A stretch of DNA of 42,817 bases from Sistotremastrum niveocremeum HHB9708 (lineage: Eukaryota; Basidiomycota; Agaricomycetes; Sistotremastrales; Sistotremastraceae), in NCBI GenBank assembly GCA_001630475.1, contig KV419477.1, forward strand, positions 1 to 42,817. Direction: 5' to 3'. The position numbers were made by a program, and so were the translations under genes. The notes beneath the pieces are model-generated. The model was not told the DNA's origin. It worked only from the letters and a program-made list of their open reading frames with translations, and ran no database searches. Shown piece by piece: positions 22,381 through 33,265 of the stretch (its first letter is position 1; each line of letters begins with the position of its first letter).

Positions 22381-22849
22381 GTTAAAACCTGTAGCAATTC
22401 ACCTCCGCGATAATGTTTATTGACAGCTCGGCGCAAGATTCGTGAATCCCAGGATGAGTTGAATGTTATCGGGCACCATTCTGCAGAGTTGTCAGAATCG
22501 TCAGAAATCTTCAAAAAGATGAGCTCACAGAACACTCTGAGAACTGATATTATGAGCTCGTTTGCGACAAACGTGCGCTCAAGGGATTGAGAGAGCTATG
22601 ATCATCGCAACGACCGACGTTCCTCGAATTTAGCTGTATCGATGACACATTAGAGAATGACGACTAGAGCCAACGAACTTTCGTGAAAAATTGACCAGAC
22701 CAACAGACCAACATGAGTGCGTTACAGGGTCAATCTACTCAATCGACGACTGGCGAATTTTGAGGTCGAAACCGGTCAAGGCAGGATGCCCGAGCAACCC
22801 GTGCCACGGCTTGATTGGCTCAATGGGGAAAAGTCACACGGTCATGTGC

Positions 22850-23680
22850 TCCTGTTCGCCCGAAGTCACCGAAACCGTTCGAAAAGGAAAATCGCAGATA
22901 GGCGCTGACATTCCTTATGCGCCGGCCGGCAGAAGAGGAGAAGTCTTTCTCCGAATTCCGATGCTTCCGATGCTATCGACCGCTAGTATATCGACCCGCC
23001 TCAGGATTTTCGCTAGGAATTCTAGGCATTCTGCTCTTCGAGCACTGCTTCCAGAAATTATTCTGTACGTTCTATATTGTCCCCCTTCTGATTTTCATTC
23101 CTGCTGAATTCAAGCCCAGCTGAGGAAACAGGTCAAGGATCTGTCGCACTCACGGGAATTTGCCGTCGCCCCTTCCTCTCTCTCTTCTCGCAGCAGCCGC
23201 AAGGCTGTCTGTGGGCTCGCTGCTCCCAGGAGCAGGCCCCGCCACCGTTGTTGCCTACGCGCACAAACGACCGTACTGATCAGTGCTGTAAGCAGCATGT
23301 TGCATTGCGTTGTCGACGGTGATGGGTGAGTCGCCCGAAAGAGGCTGCCTTGACGGCAGCAGTTAGACAGGCTAACGACAACTGGGGCCTTGTGCAGCCA
23401 GTTGCGACCTGCTATTGTCTTTCGAGAGATGGAGGCTCTCTTCTCGCAGCAGCCGCAAGGCTGCTTGTGAACTCTTTGCTCTCAGGAGCATGACCATCTC
23501 CGTCTGTCCATCTGCAAAACGACCATTGTGCCTTTCGCTTCGGCGATTGGTAGCCATGCTGTCGACGGTTGATTGGTGAGTTGAGCTGAAGAGAGTGCCA
23601 GTATGGCAGCGATCAACCGCGTCCATTTCATCGACTGGGAAACCAGTCATGATTTGTTCGCTTCCTAGCGGAGGACCTTC
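22850..23680 (+). repeat. Repeat family copy C
   Basis: This copy lies in the same orientation as copy A. It is preceded by an open frame 22691-23107 (138 aa) whose segment EVFLRIPMLPMLSTASI resembles VHLRSPMFPMLHPLDSG of copy D, suggesting an ancestral coding exon upstream of the structured core. The conserved CCCAGCTGAGGAAAC block is at about 23115. The core is diverged from A/B in sequence but keeps the pairing. No clear match to the downstream coding-like block was found here. Confidence 0.7.
23183..23650 (+). ncRNA. Putative structured RNA, two tandem units (copy C)
   Basis: Hairpins at the same relative places as in copy A: AGCC-GCAA-GGCT twice (about 23196 and 23446), TGCTC..GAGCA twice (about 23220 and 23478), GCTGCC-TTGAC-GGCAGC (23344-23360), TGCCA-GTA-TGGCA (23596-23608), and GACTGG-GAAA-CCAGTC (23633-23648). 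The stem sequences at 23344 and 23596 differ from those of copy A (GCTACTG/CAGTAGC and GCTGTC/GACAGC), yet both strands of each stem have changed together. The AAACGACC and TGTCGACGGT blocks are conserved. Confidence 0.45.
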
Positions 23681-23949
23681 CCACTCTTAGTTGTCGAGGG
23701 TATCCCTACAAGTTGGGATACTCGCGGCTTCAGTCTACCTTAATGGGGACTACAACAGTGTCTCACTTCCTCGCTGCATCGCGCACCATTTCGAGGACAC
23801 GGGCCCGCCCTGGCTCTTGCGGATTCCTAGCCGCGGTTGTGGTCACACACGCTTGTACTCAGTAGCATGGCTGAAGGCAAAGGCATGAATTTATTGTAGT
23901 CACTTGATCGTCGACACATCTGATCACTGTTGCAGTCGCTTCTCAAAGA

Positions 23950-24170
23950 AGAACGCTCGAGCAGTGTGGGAAAGTTGGCAATTCGTCGAACGGCGTAGAA
24001 GCCTGCAAGCGTATGGAGGTCATGGTTCAGGGATTGTTGTCGGACGGCCGATGGATGTTGACTTCGTTCGGTTGCCTTCATTCGAGATTCAGCTTGAAGA
24101 TGATGAGACGAGGAGCAGGAGGAGCACTGAGAGAGCCCGCGAGTGCACACAGCGGGCCCGACACAAAAAT
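23950..24170 (-). pseudogene. F-box/LRR-like protein fragment
   Basis: Read on the minus strand, this gives APRLIIFKLNLE, a stop, RQPNEVNIHRPSDNNP, a stop, then TSIRLQASTPFDELPTFPTL. It lines up with APRLVIFTLDLD..NIHRLFNNDAP..SARLHACTPFDGLQNF in F-box gene 1 (17560-17710). It covers about 70 codons of the middle of the protein; the F-box and the C-terminal half are absent. Two in-frame stops mark it as dead. It lies in the opposite orientation to the two intact paralogues. Confidence 0.7.
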
Positions 24171-24434
24171 CCCCAGAGATAACACTGAGAATATGATGAG
24201 ATTGCGTCTAATGAATTCAGTCTTTACTCACTGAGAATTCTCTGTGAAAATAGGCACAAGCTCAACGTATTCCCGGAAAAGCCGCTATTCTCAACATTTT
24301 CTCAAAAAATTCTCCCTTCGAAAACTGGGGGAAAAAGTGACACAGTGTCGCATCGACTTGCATGTGAGCTTCCTCGAGCCGCCAGCGCACTTCTTACCCC
24401 GAACGATCGTCCGAATTCTACGAGTACAGTATCG

Positions 24435-26639
24435 TCATCGACCCGCAATGATATCCGCTGCTCGCTCCTTCGCTGCCTCGCACTCGTGACAAGTACTTAT
24501 CATCTTGATACTCGTCGCTATCCCAACTGCATATCCCTCACGGAGCATCTCCTGACAAGCACAATCCCAGCATTCATCATAATTGATCATATAGACTTTC
24601 CGGCCACATGAAGCAGAGAGGAACACGAGTGGCTTCAGTTCGTCCTCCTGCGAACAGCGTATCAGGATCGCCTTATGTCGCTCGAATGGACCGTCTGATT
24701 GTCTCAGTAATTCGGCGTTGTGAGAGACGGTGGCTATGAGCGCTTGAGTATAGGAGTGATGCCACTTGTTCGTGTCTTCGACCCATTGATTGTGAGCCTT
24801 TATCGCCTCTTTGTCGTTCAGATCACCCAAATATCTCGTGTCGTCGTTGCCTGTGAGTTCCGTGACTTGCTGTCTGTAGTAAGAGCTGACCGGCTTTATA
24901 GGTCTCGAGGCTAAAAGACGTTCGATTTCTTGATCCAACATGGACGCCGAGGTTCTCCATTGGAGAAGGACATCCCTGGCGCTAAAAGAGCAGCGCGTAG
25001 CTTTGCAATGCAAATCCGAATGAGGGCATCGACGACCGAGGAAGACAGTCGGTCGCCACCATGTTTCAAAATTCGTTCCGGCGAACGAAGCTGATAACTT
25101 CATCGCTTGCCATGATCCATGGCCTGGCTCGTGCGCAGAATCGAAGCTGAAAATGGGAAAGCCGTCTGTGGCTTTGTTACTGAGATGGCTCGCGAACTTT
25201 CCCGTTTCATCCACTGACTCGGCCTCCTCGTCATCGGGAAGTCTGAAGATGGGGTTGGTGTGATGGGTTGGCGTATGGAATGCTTTGTCTGGTGTTGGGC
25301 AGAGGGGCATGGTGATGCCGTTTGGGTTGATGTATTGTATGCGCTGGATTGAGCAGTCATCCGACGATAGCACGATGGCGAGTGATCGAGGGTGATCGAG
25401 AGAGAATCCTGCTAATTCGGGGAGGAGGTTTCCTCCCAAGATCACAGCAAGTTCGACTGGACTGTCGCCTACTGAGTTTGAGACGTAGCCGAGCTCGGAG
25501 GGGAGAAGAGGTCTTGGTAGAGGTTTCTCTTCCGATGCCGAGAAGAAGGGAAGACGTAGAGTGGCCAGAAGCCGCATCACTTCTCGAGTGCTTATTTCCT
25601 GCCCGAGACGAATACCAAGACGGTTGATCGCGTCGATGACCATTGGTCCCATTCGGTCATCCGAAGGCAGGATTTCAGAGGTCGCTTGGACTCTGACAAT
25701 GGATGCCTCGAACCATTCCTCTGTCTCTATTAAGAATGGCTCCCATGCCTCCTCGAGAGCCTGACATCCGCGACGTTGACCTTCTCTGACTAGAGCAGAG
25801 TAGGCTACTCGGAATCGNNNNNNNNNNNNNNNNNNNNNNNNNNNNNNNNNNNNNNNNNNNNNNNNNNNNNNNNNNNNNNNNNNNNNNNNNNNNNNNNNNN
25901 NNNNNNNNNNNNNNNNNCGGAGGGTACATCGGGTAACTTGTTCAATGGGGCGGTCTTTGGAGAGTGTCCAATGGATGGCAGACGCCAAAGTTCATCAGCA
26001 TCCCGATTGTCCCTCAATGGATCGACTATGAACATGTCGACTTCATCGCCGACGGGGAAGTCTCCAAACCTGCGTAAGGAAACCGTACTGGCTATGAGGA
26101 TTAGACAAAGGCATCGCTTGAGAGCGGTGGCAGGCTTGAACGGGCTCGGTTGGAGATTCTGGGGTGTATTCTCTTTGTGGTGCTCTCGCCATTGGGAGAT
26201 GGAGTATTCGTTCAAAACGTTGGCAATATTCATCCATAGATCGTTTGGAAGCGTTTTTCGAAGGTCCTTGGCTAGGATGAATATCGAGCAGACTTCATCG
26301 ACGGTAGGCAGACGATTGAGTCGTGCAAAAGTTGAGAATAACAAGGCACGGATGACGGAGTCGTGGGCCCATCGATGAACAGGATATATCGCACAAAATC
26401 GTTGGTGGATGAATTCGTTCAAGGATATTGAACCTGAGTAGAACAGAGTCGTGTAGTACATCTGACCCGACTCATGTCGTTGCTCTGAGGGCGGGTACTC
26501 ATGAACACCATAAGCAAAGACTTCGTCTGATATAGATGCTCTGGTATTGTTCTGTTGGCTTCCGTTAGAACTTGCTGTCTAATACGAACGTTAGCTCTCA
26601 GAAAGGATGGGCATGGAGAACGTGGATGCGCACCGCCAT
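24435..26639 (-). CDS. Large hypothetical protein, interrupted by assembly gap
   Basis: The proposed start is a six-base exon ATGGCG (26639-26634). A 55-bp intron follows (26633-26579; GTGCGC, GCTAACG branch, TTAG). The second exon is open from 26578 to the gap (about 222 residues so far), containing VHRWAHDSVIRALLFSTFARLNRL. After the gap 460 codons run from 25817 to the stop at 24435. Frames on the two sides of the 100 Ns differ, which is expected if the true gap length is unknown or contains an intron. Notable motifs are CPHSDLHCKATRC (about 25000) and C..CWDCACQ plus CHECE near the C-terminus, which may bind metal. I do not recognise the family. An ATG 76 nt upstream of the donor (26709) is in a frame that this donor would not keep open. 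Confidence 0.75.
25818..25917. other. Assembly gap (100 N)
   Basis: There are exactly 100 unknown bases, the conventional size for a scaffold gap of unknown length. It falls inside the coding sequence of the large minus-strand gene. Confidence 0.98.
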
Positions 26640-26739
26640 GCCCGTTGCCGAGTTCTAACTGCACTTTGTTATCTTCACTTGAAGCTTGCGTCTGGCGATT
26701 TTCTTCCATCTTGCGACGAAAAAGTGAACCTGCATATGA

Positions 26740-27029
26740 GGAGAAATTGAGAGCCTAAGTGGCCGTCGATGTCCTCAACGGAGCAGCAAAGTGGTCAAGT
26801 CTAAGCTTGGTGCGTGCGTTCACGAACAAGGTTTTCCACCTTTCTGACTACAATATCAGGATCCAACGACGAGCCTCCAAATGTCCTTGATGAAAAAATT
26901 GAGGGTTCTGTCTATGATCTGTCAACCTTGTTTCACTATTTGGCCAACTCCATGCGAAAGAAATTCCACATCGCTGACGAGAAGATTACCGTCAGCTTGA
27001 TTGATGTGCCCGTCCCCGCAAGCTGCTAG
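26740..27029 (+). CDS. Possible small gene or gene remnant
   Basis: A frame ending at the TAG at 27027-27029 reads SNDEPPNVLDEKIEGSVYDL followed by STLFHYLANSMRKKFHIADE, and has a protein-like composition. A consensus intron (GTGCGTGCG..CTGACTAC..ATATCAG, about 26810-26861) would join it in phase to an upstream stretch CPQRSSKVVKSKL. That stretch has no in-frame ATG before a stop. Without splicing, an ATG at 26814 gives a 71-aa protein. It is divergent from the large minus-strand gene. No family is recognised, and it may be a 5'-truncated remnant. Confidence 0.3.
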
Positions 27030-27690
27030 GCGCGATGTTTTCTCTCGCCACAGAATGATCAGGCTGGGGTCTCGATGTATTTATCCCTATCTCTCTGACG
27101 GACACCGTTGGTACACCATGAAGTTGGCCCAAAGGCTGGTGGGCCAACTTTGTCTTTCGAGATTCCCCTTTCAACACTTTGCGAATGTACTCAGGCAGAA
27201 GCGACAAGATTCAGGGAAGTAACGATACGTCAGTGATTAGAATTGCAAGAGACGATGAGCTGCGGTATTTCCAGTCAAGAACAATGCGAGAACATTGCAT
27301 CGACATGGCCGCCATCACGACTCGAAACGGAGGACGATCCCCATTGTAGGGCAAATCAGTTCCCGCTCGCCGGTACCAGGACATCGCTGTATTGATCCAA
27401 GCGGTGATGTCAGCTCTTCGACAAATGTAACGCTCGACGTTTACATTCTTCACTTGATCGACACACCTCAGCTCCCAAAACCGAAAGAATTATGGACGAG
27501 GTATGTAGACCTGTATGAGTAAATACTCATTTGTGGCGCGCACTGTGAGATAGTTGATCGGAACTGCTCGGGCCTGTCAAGCGGAATATTCTGGTCAAAT
27601 CGCGGTGCATTCGTATTAGCTGATGAATAAATGTGATAGAATTGTGAACGATTGTCTCGCCCCTACCACATGCAAGGTACTGATCAAGGG
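27030..27690. other. Intergenic, no gene supported
   Basis: Only short frames are present (for example 27001-27222 plus and 27211-27453 minus), with no splice chain or recognised motif. Confidence 0.35.
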
Positions 27691-28640
27691 AACCCGAGAG
27701 TTATATAGTCTTCCAACGTTGTCCTGGAAGACGAAAGCTTCACCCAGTCGACCCTCTCAAAATCATGTGTGAGGAGGGCGGATGGGAGAAAAGTCGCAAT
27801 CCCGGTGGAGAATTTGGATAAGAGAGCTGGTAAAATCACCCTCAAGCTGCTGTTTGCAAGAGAATGAGCGAAAAGTCCCCACCAGACAGAGGACACGACA
27901 CCGTTGGCGTCTCAGCCGGTGCCATGCTCTGCCTGGCCGTTACATAAATGTAGCCCACTTCCGCTCAGCTCACCGGTCACCGTCGACAAGCATTTTTACC
28001 TAATGCGATGCAAAAGGCAGAACGGTCGTTTCGACGCATGGATCATAACAGTGACTGGGTCTGCTCCTGGGCCCGGGAGCAGAGAGCCCACAGACAGCCT
28101 CGCGGCTGCTGTGAGAAGCGCCTTATCCTGACAGACACGATTCATTCTATGACCAGTTTCCCAATCAACAGAATGTCGCGCTGTCCGCTACCGTAAAGAT
28201 AGCCACTTCAGGTCGGCTCACCCGTCACCGTCGACAAGCGTTATGGCCTGCCCAATGCCGAAGCAGAAGGCAGAACGGTCGTTTTGACACAGGGATCATC
28301 ACGGTGACGGGGCCTGCTCCTGGGAGCAGCGAGCCCACAGACAGCCTTGCGACTGTTGCGAGAAGAGGGAGAACAAGGAAGGACTGGGGAACTTCCTTGA
28401 GACCAAAAATCATTTATACGGCGTCGTCAGCTGGGATTAAATTTTCAGCGACCACAACTCAGCAAGGGGACTGACTAGAACATACGCACCTAGTCATCCA
28501 GTAATTCTAGAAGCAGTCCCTCCAACCAGAGAAGCGCAGGAGGTCGTAGTAGAAAGCCTGAGTCCAGCGGATGAAGCATCGGAAACATCGGGGATCGGAG
28601 ATGCACACCTGCCGACCTCTGCTTCAGGCGCTTACGGCAT
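27690..28640 (-). repeat. Repeat family copy D
   Basis: This copy lies in the same orientation as B and E. On the minus strand: the upstream block VHLRSPMFPMLHPLD (about 28570-28610), a GTGCGT donor-like site and CCCAGCTGACGACG block (about 28420-28440), the two-unit core, then a coding-like block LPSALLTHDFERVDWVK (about 27740-27795). Copies D and E resemble each other more than they resemble A/B. Both have GTCAGG..GACACGATTCAT between units and the CTGGGCCCGGGAGC palindrome. Confidence 0.75.
27898..28368 (-). ncRNA. Putative structured RNA, two tandem units (copy D)
   Basis: On the minus strand this contains ACAGTC-GCAA-GGCTGT (about 28343-28360), AGCC-GCGA-GGCT (about 28098; the loop changed from GCAA to GCGA and is still GNRA), and CTGCTCC..GGAGCAG in both units. 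It also has GCTATC-TTTAC-GGTAGC (about 28189-28205, one G-U pair), GGCTACATTTATGTAACGGCC (about 27937-27957), and a longer arm ATTCTGT..GATTGG-GAAA-CTGGTC..ATAGAAT (about 28140-28175). CCCGTCAC pairs with GTGACGGG in the unit nearest 28300. In the other unit one pair of that helix is lost (A opposite C). Confidence 0.4.
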
Positions 28641-28975
28641 TCTTGCTCAGTGGGGCTCCTCGTACTGTCGCCATGCAACGATGATTTCACGGCATTGAGA
28701 GTAGTTTTCGCTTTAAACCTTTCTTCCGGCACGGAATAGAGCCCACATCCAAATTCAGGTTTCTCTCCGAGACGTTCGTGTTTCCCTCTCATAAATTCGA
28801 TTGGATATTTTGGAATGCTCTGGATAAGAATGAAGTTATTGAGAAGCCTCAGAACTACAGTCAAGGATTCCTCACGAATATGTTGTTCTGCGGGGCACCC
28901 TGTTTCTGCGGTTGGGGCGTTGTACGGTCGGAGTACAATACCGTTTGCGTACGGTATCTCTCGATGCATTCGCAA
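28490..28975 (-). CDS. Possible hypothetical ORF, 161 aa, overlapping repeat D
   Basis: This uninterrupted frame ends LLWLEGLLLELLDD just before a GTGCGT donor-like site. Its part KQRSAGVHLRSPMFPMLHPL resembles the frame upstream of copy C (EVFLRIPMLPML), which suggests that it derives from a real exon. The N-terminal part has no match within the window. It may be an exon of a larger, now broken gene whose downstream part was replaced by, or contains, the structured repeat. Confidence 0.25.
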   Translation of the reverse strand: MRMHREIPYANGIVLRPYNAPTAETGCPAEQHIREESLTVVLRLLNNFILIQSIPKYPIEFMRGKHERLGEKPEFGCGLYSVPEERFKAKTTLNAVKSSLHGDSTRSPTEQECRKRLKQRSAGVHLRSPMFPMLHPLDSGFLLRPPALLWLEGLLLELLDD

Positions 28976-29099
28976 CAGTCGCCAAAACTACTGATGCTCA
29001 AGGCTGTCCGCCTTCCGTTATTCCTGAATCGGCGGGCTTCGGAGAAGCTCACGACGAGAGAGTATCCTTTCTGGTATATCAATTAGCTCGTTGAACACT

Positions 29100-30820
29100 T
29101 CATGGGTCAGAAAGTATCAACTCGATGTTCCTATAAAGATACTTCGTCGCGCGAATATACGATTAAACAGGAATCTTCATCTTCTCGAGCATTTTTCCTT
29201 TTGATGTGTCGATTAGCCCGGAAGGGGGACAAGGTGGCCAGAGCAATATAGTGCTAAGACACGATTGGATCAGCGAAGTCAGCAGAAAGACGAGATCAAG
29301 TGACAAGGGTAGTCAGATCGAGATATGCACCTTGTGACGGATGTGGCACCAAATATTGCACAATATTTCGCAGCCTTGGAGCCAAGGTATTGCTTTGATC
29401 GGACTGAGCACTACATCGGGAGAGAAGAGTAGATACACACTCATAAAACCGTCCAAAAAAACTCTCTGACGAGACTCATAACGAGAGTATTCCCGTCAGC
29501 ATTCGAATCTACAGGCGAACACGGAGGTGGTTCAAGCGGTCAGTCTTCACAATTCCTGATGATAATCGATCGCTGGCTCACGTGTGTTAGTAGAATTTAT
29601 AGGGCTTTGGCATATCTTGTGACTCCCGTCAGTTGAGGAGATCGAGGGAGCCCCGGAACGACGTCGAGCCGGGCAGGGCTTTGAAGTCCTACAACATATT
29701 CCTAAAATCGCGCAGTGTTAAGGACACAGTTTCAGAGGTAGTTTTGGAGTACGAACCTTATCTGACTACACGTTGTGTCATGAATTCTAGTGCATCGCGC
29801 AGTCTGCGGCAGCAGAGGCGCAATACACGCCTGTTCATGAAAGCATCCAAAGTAACCCGAGGATGCCACCTTTCTGTGAAGTTTGTCAGGGCTGTCAGAT
29901 ACCTGATGTACGGCAAGGAATACATACCTCAAGCCACGGCCATATATCTCGGCTAGTGAACGTCCCCCAATAGCCTTTTGTCTCCTCGAGTCTACTGAAA
30001 GAGTCTATCCAGATGTGGCCTGCCTGCGTTCTTCACTCTTTACGAAAGCTTCTGCAGGAGGAGGGATGCATGACGCATCAGCGATGGTGGCGTTATGCAG
30101 TCGTAGTCCACCGAATAAATGATAGAGGGTCCGCCAAGCTGATTCCTAGTCAGGCGTCTATCAAAGATGAGCAAAGATGACTCACGAATACACAATCATC
30201 AATAGGTCCCAGTAGATCATGACCCGATTATTGCTCCATATCGTTTTATGGCGGCCACAGGAGGGTTACGAGCTTCTCCTGCATACAAGGGGACGACCTT
30301 TGTGATGATCATGTCAATGACACCTGACGCGTATGTGAGTCTCCGAATTAGAGAGTAACGAAAGGGTTGAATACCTGCCACGTAGTTCAGCCAATTGTCG
30401 TCGTCGTCCACGATTACATCGGAAAATCGAGTCAGATGCACCCAGGAAGTCCTTGACCTCTGATGTCTCAAGTTCTGGGAGATAGGTCTTGCATGTCGTG
30501 AAAATAACGACAGTACTACATACTTGGATGCCACAGAATACACTATGCTGTTTCGTGGTGAGTGATTTCGTCAAGGCGAATAACAGGAAAATTACTTACG
30601 AGTGCGCAAGCATCAGTAAGCATCACTGTATCACAAAGTCCAGCTCAAACGCATCCAGTCAATGCCAACTTGCTGTCCTACATTTTATTGAGGACAAGTG
30701 CGCCCGAGAACGCGTAGTTACGCGAGGAGTATCCCCATCCAGACTTTCGTCACAGTTGACGCCTTCCTCAACGCTAGATCAGCAACAGAAATGCTTCAGG
30801 TTTCTAGATAAACGTACTTA
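29100..30820 (-). pseudogene. Probable decayed multi-exon gene, unidentified
   Basis: On the minus strand a frame at 30217-30543 (108 aa) reads SDVIVDDDDNWLNYVAG, then VIDMIITKVVPLYAGEARNP. The two stretches are joined either directly or by removing a 51-bp in-frame intron-like segment (GTATTC..CTCTAATTC..GTCAG). An upstream intron-like GTAAGTAA..GAAACAG precedes it (about 30543-30595). I could not follow the exons further and see no intact start. A plus-strand frame, 29633-29956 (107 aa), has no support. No family is recognised. Confidence 0.3.
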
Positions 30821-30828
30821 GAGCTCCC

Positions 30829-31060
30829 TTGAATACTGAGCATCAACACACAGTGTTACACACTTCTTGTCTCCTCTCGAAAGTATTCGGGCTCGACGTG
30901 ACATTGAGAGCGCAGGGTAAGCTGTCCGAAATTTCTTCGCTTGATGTGGTAGATCTTGCTGGAGCCAAAGATAATATGAAGATGAAGATAGCTATGGCGA
31001 CGGTCAAGGTTGCTGTGAGGTTTGAAGACTAGCTCAACGTCGGCCAGTGAACAGCTATCG
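30829..31060 (-). pseudogene. Fragment of the decayed gene family, upstream of F-box gene 2
   Basis: This is a short, strongly diverged relative of 4330-4420 and 16720-16830. Minus readings align as IFILSLAPARST..CALNVTSSP here, IFSLGLSKRTSA..TFAVTLEVASSP in copy I and SSLGLSRATER..TFEVKLEVASS in copy II. In this copy and copy II it lies divergently just upstream of an intact F-box gene, suggesting that an ancestral pair (unknown gene plus F-box gene) was duplicated together. Confidence 0.4.
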
Positions 31061-31170
31061 CTGCTGACTAAGCGACTTGCTCGTTCTTCTCGACCTATAT
31101 CGCACTCAGGCTCTCTGATAATCTCTGATAATCCAACGGCCCAACGGACGCGTCCCTTTGTCTTTCAGCC

Positions 31171-32636
31171 ATGTCTTTCGATTCTCTTGCACTTGAAATT
31201 CTTCATAAAATTATCAAAATCGTCAAAGACGACACGATCCAGCCCTATGTAGCCGCAGGTACTCGGCTCAAGAAAACACTGGCCCTCACTCACATGTAGG
31301 CCATTCACGATCTTCCAATCATCGCACCCGTTAATGACAACTCCTCAGCAATAGGACACTTCGTAGAGCAGCTCTAGGATACCATGACTTGTGGTCGATG
31401 ATTTACCTAGAGTGGCATGCCGATGCAGTCCAGCATTTCCTCTTTTACGCTCGGCAGCGCGCCCATCCCGACCTCACTGTATTTCTGGACACTCGAGCTG
31501 CAGGGACAAGCCATAAACGAGCAAACCATAAACGATGGTCCAAGTTTTTGAAGGACGAAATGAAGATTATCCGAGTGCTAGGCATCAAAATTCCTGTTCA
31601 TCATGGAAGCCCTGCCCTCGCCGCTGCCCTCAGCGATACGCGCGCTCCTCGCCTTGTCACGCTCGAACTCGACCTCGATGAAAAGCACGTTACGAATGCC
31701 AATATCCGTCGCCTCTTCAACAACGATGCCCCTATGTTGAGCTCCACCCGCATACACGCCTGCGCGCCGTTCCGCGATTTGCCAAAATTCCCCGCGTTGA
31801 AAGAGCTTGCTTATAGAGTCACAGAGAGAAACTTGGCTGGATTACTCGATATGCTCAGAAGAATGCCACGATTAACCTACATCTCCCTGAAAAGTGCTGT
31901 CAAATGGGACGCTTCACCATTACCTACCCACAATCCTCCGCTGAAAACCGTTGTCCTTCCGTCATGTACCTCCTTGCTCATCAGGGGTATGAATGCGCTT
32001 CGAACTCGATATATTCTCTCTCGAATCGATTTTCCGACTGTAACCTATCTGGATGTACACGAGAAAATGGCGGTACATAACAATGGCCTTCTAGCGACAA
32101 TCTTCGAAACACTGCCGAGACTACCCAATCCTCCCCAACCGCGAGACACGCTGTGGCTCACAATCCGCCCCAATTTCTTCATCATTCATTTCCATGGCTA
32201 CCGTTTTCAGACTGAATGGCCAGATTCATTTGACACCATCGCAGACGCTGCGGGTTTCAATCTACGCTTCTCTCTTCTCGTTGACGCGATCCATGGTCCC
32301 GCAAATACTCTCCTCCTCCAACCGTCGCTTCTTTACATCGAGAACTCCGTCGGTGCCACGGAAGCAGCCGGATTATCTCTCGGTCTAGACGATCTCAGTA
32401 TTTTGATTGGGGAAATATTCGAGTCGTACCCAACAATGAAACAATTGTCTCTTTCGGGCAACACTCCTCCAATCACAATAGCTCTCCGCGACATCTACCC
32501 CCATTTGCTTCCGAACTTAGAGCTGTTGAGAATTGAGGTCGCCGGTCGCGGGAATATCCATGACACCTATGATGGTCCTTCACTTGCTACCATCCAGCGG
32601 ACGCGACGGATTCGAATCAGAAACGATTTACTCTAG
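31171..32636 (+). CDS. F-box / LRR-like protein, 470 aa (paralogue 2)
   Basis: There are two exons, 31171-31295 and 31349-32636. The 53-bp intron (GTAGGC..GTTAATGAC..CTCAG) splits an Ile codon, with exon 1 the same length (125 nt) as in paralogue 1. The F-box start MSFDSLALEILHKIIKIVK is followed by RTLRRAALGYHDLWSMI. The remainder is leucine-rich, with conserved NANIRRLFNNDAP, YRVTERNLAGLLDMLRRMP and SPLPTHNPPL. These are shared with paralogue 1, and the two C-termini differ most. By family, it is a likely SCF ubiquitin-ligase adaptor with unknown substrate. The start was chosen by matching the paralogue. Shared sequence also extends upstream of the ATG. Confidence 0.9.
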
Positions 32637-32639
32637 GAA

Positions 32640-33265
32640 ATGGCGAGGGAAATTAATAAACTCGTTAGCCGATGGCATCGCGTGCTCTGTTCCAGGAATC
32701 CATAGATTCTAGATTCGTTCTGTTGGTCTATGTATTGGTGCCTGTAGCCTGCCACCTCGGACTGTTCAGCTAAGATAAGTGTACAAGGATAGGATGCCAA
32801 CCATTTGAAACGCTATCCTCTGCTCGACGAACAGACGTTTGAATTGATGCTTAATAGTTTGTGTTTGAGCAAAAAAAGAACTTATAGTCGTCTAGCAATG
32901 AGTGACAGAAGGAACGATGAAAGCATGTCGTACAACGAGCCTGCTGAGCGTGGTTTCTTGCCTGGCGCCAATCGAACGTTGAAATCACCCATGTTGTTCA
33001 CCTAGAGGCATCGCAGGTGATAAAGTCACACCCAATACATACGGTATCTGACCGAAAGGACTTACTTATCGGAATTTTTTTTGAAATCAAGAGCTTGAGA
33101 ATGACATGAACCAGAGACTAAAATAAAAATAAGCCGAAAATCACGAACGCATCTGGACCCACGACTATGGCCAGCAACTAGCAATCCATAGCCCGGGATG
33201 TGAAGACCTTTCACAAGCAACGGAGTCTTGTATGGAGAGTAGGATGGCACGTCTATCTCATGGAA
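32640..33265. other. Intergenic, no gene seen
   Basis: 3' flank of F-box gene 2. Frames are short and unsupported. Confidence 0.35.

Larger units (their letters stand above)
19980..22830. repeat. Large inverted repeat, right arm (outer part)
   Basis: The reverse complement corresponds to about 4530-6905 of the left arm. It is longer because it contains the TIR element at 20624-21267. Its outer end (about 22722-22830) has ACAGGGTCAATCTACTCAAT and GTGCCACGGCTTGATTGGCT, which match about 4545-4640 in reverse. Beyond about 22830 the similarity switches to 390-640, so the arms are mosaics. About 20246-20509 (minus) and 6370-6648 (plus) share a frame reading NGDVVWDWGLQLRLLVTLSS, possibly an exon of a lost gene. 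Confidence 0.75.

Noticed and set aside
25938-26378. 146-aa plus-strand frame
   Set aside because: Opposite the exon of the large minus-strand gene, which has splice support.
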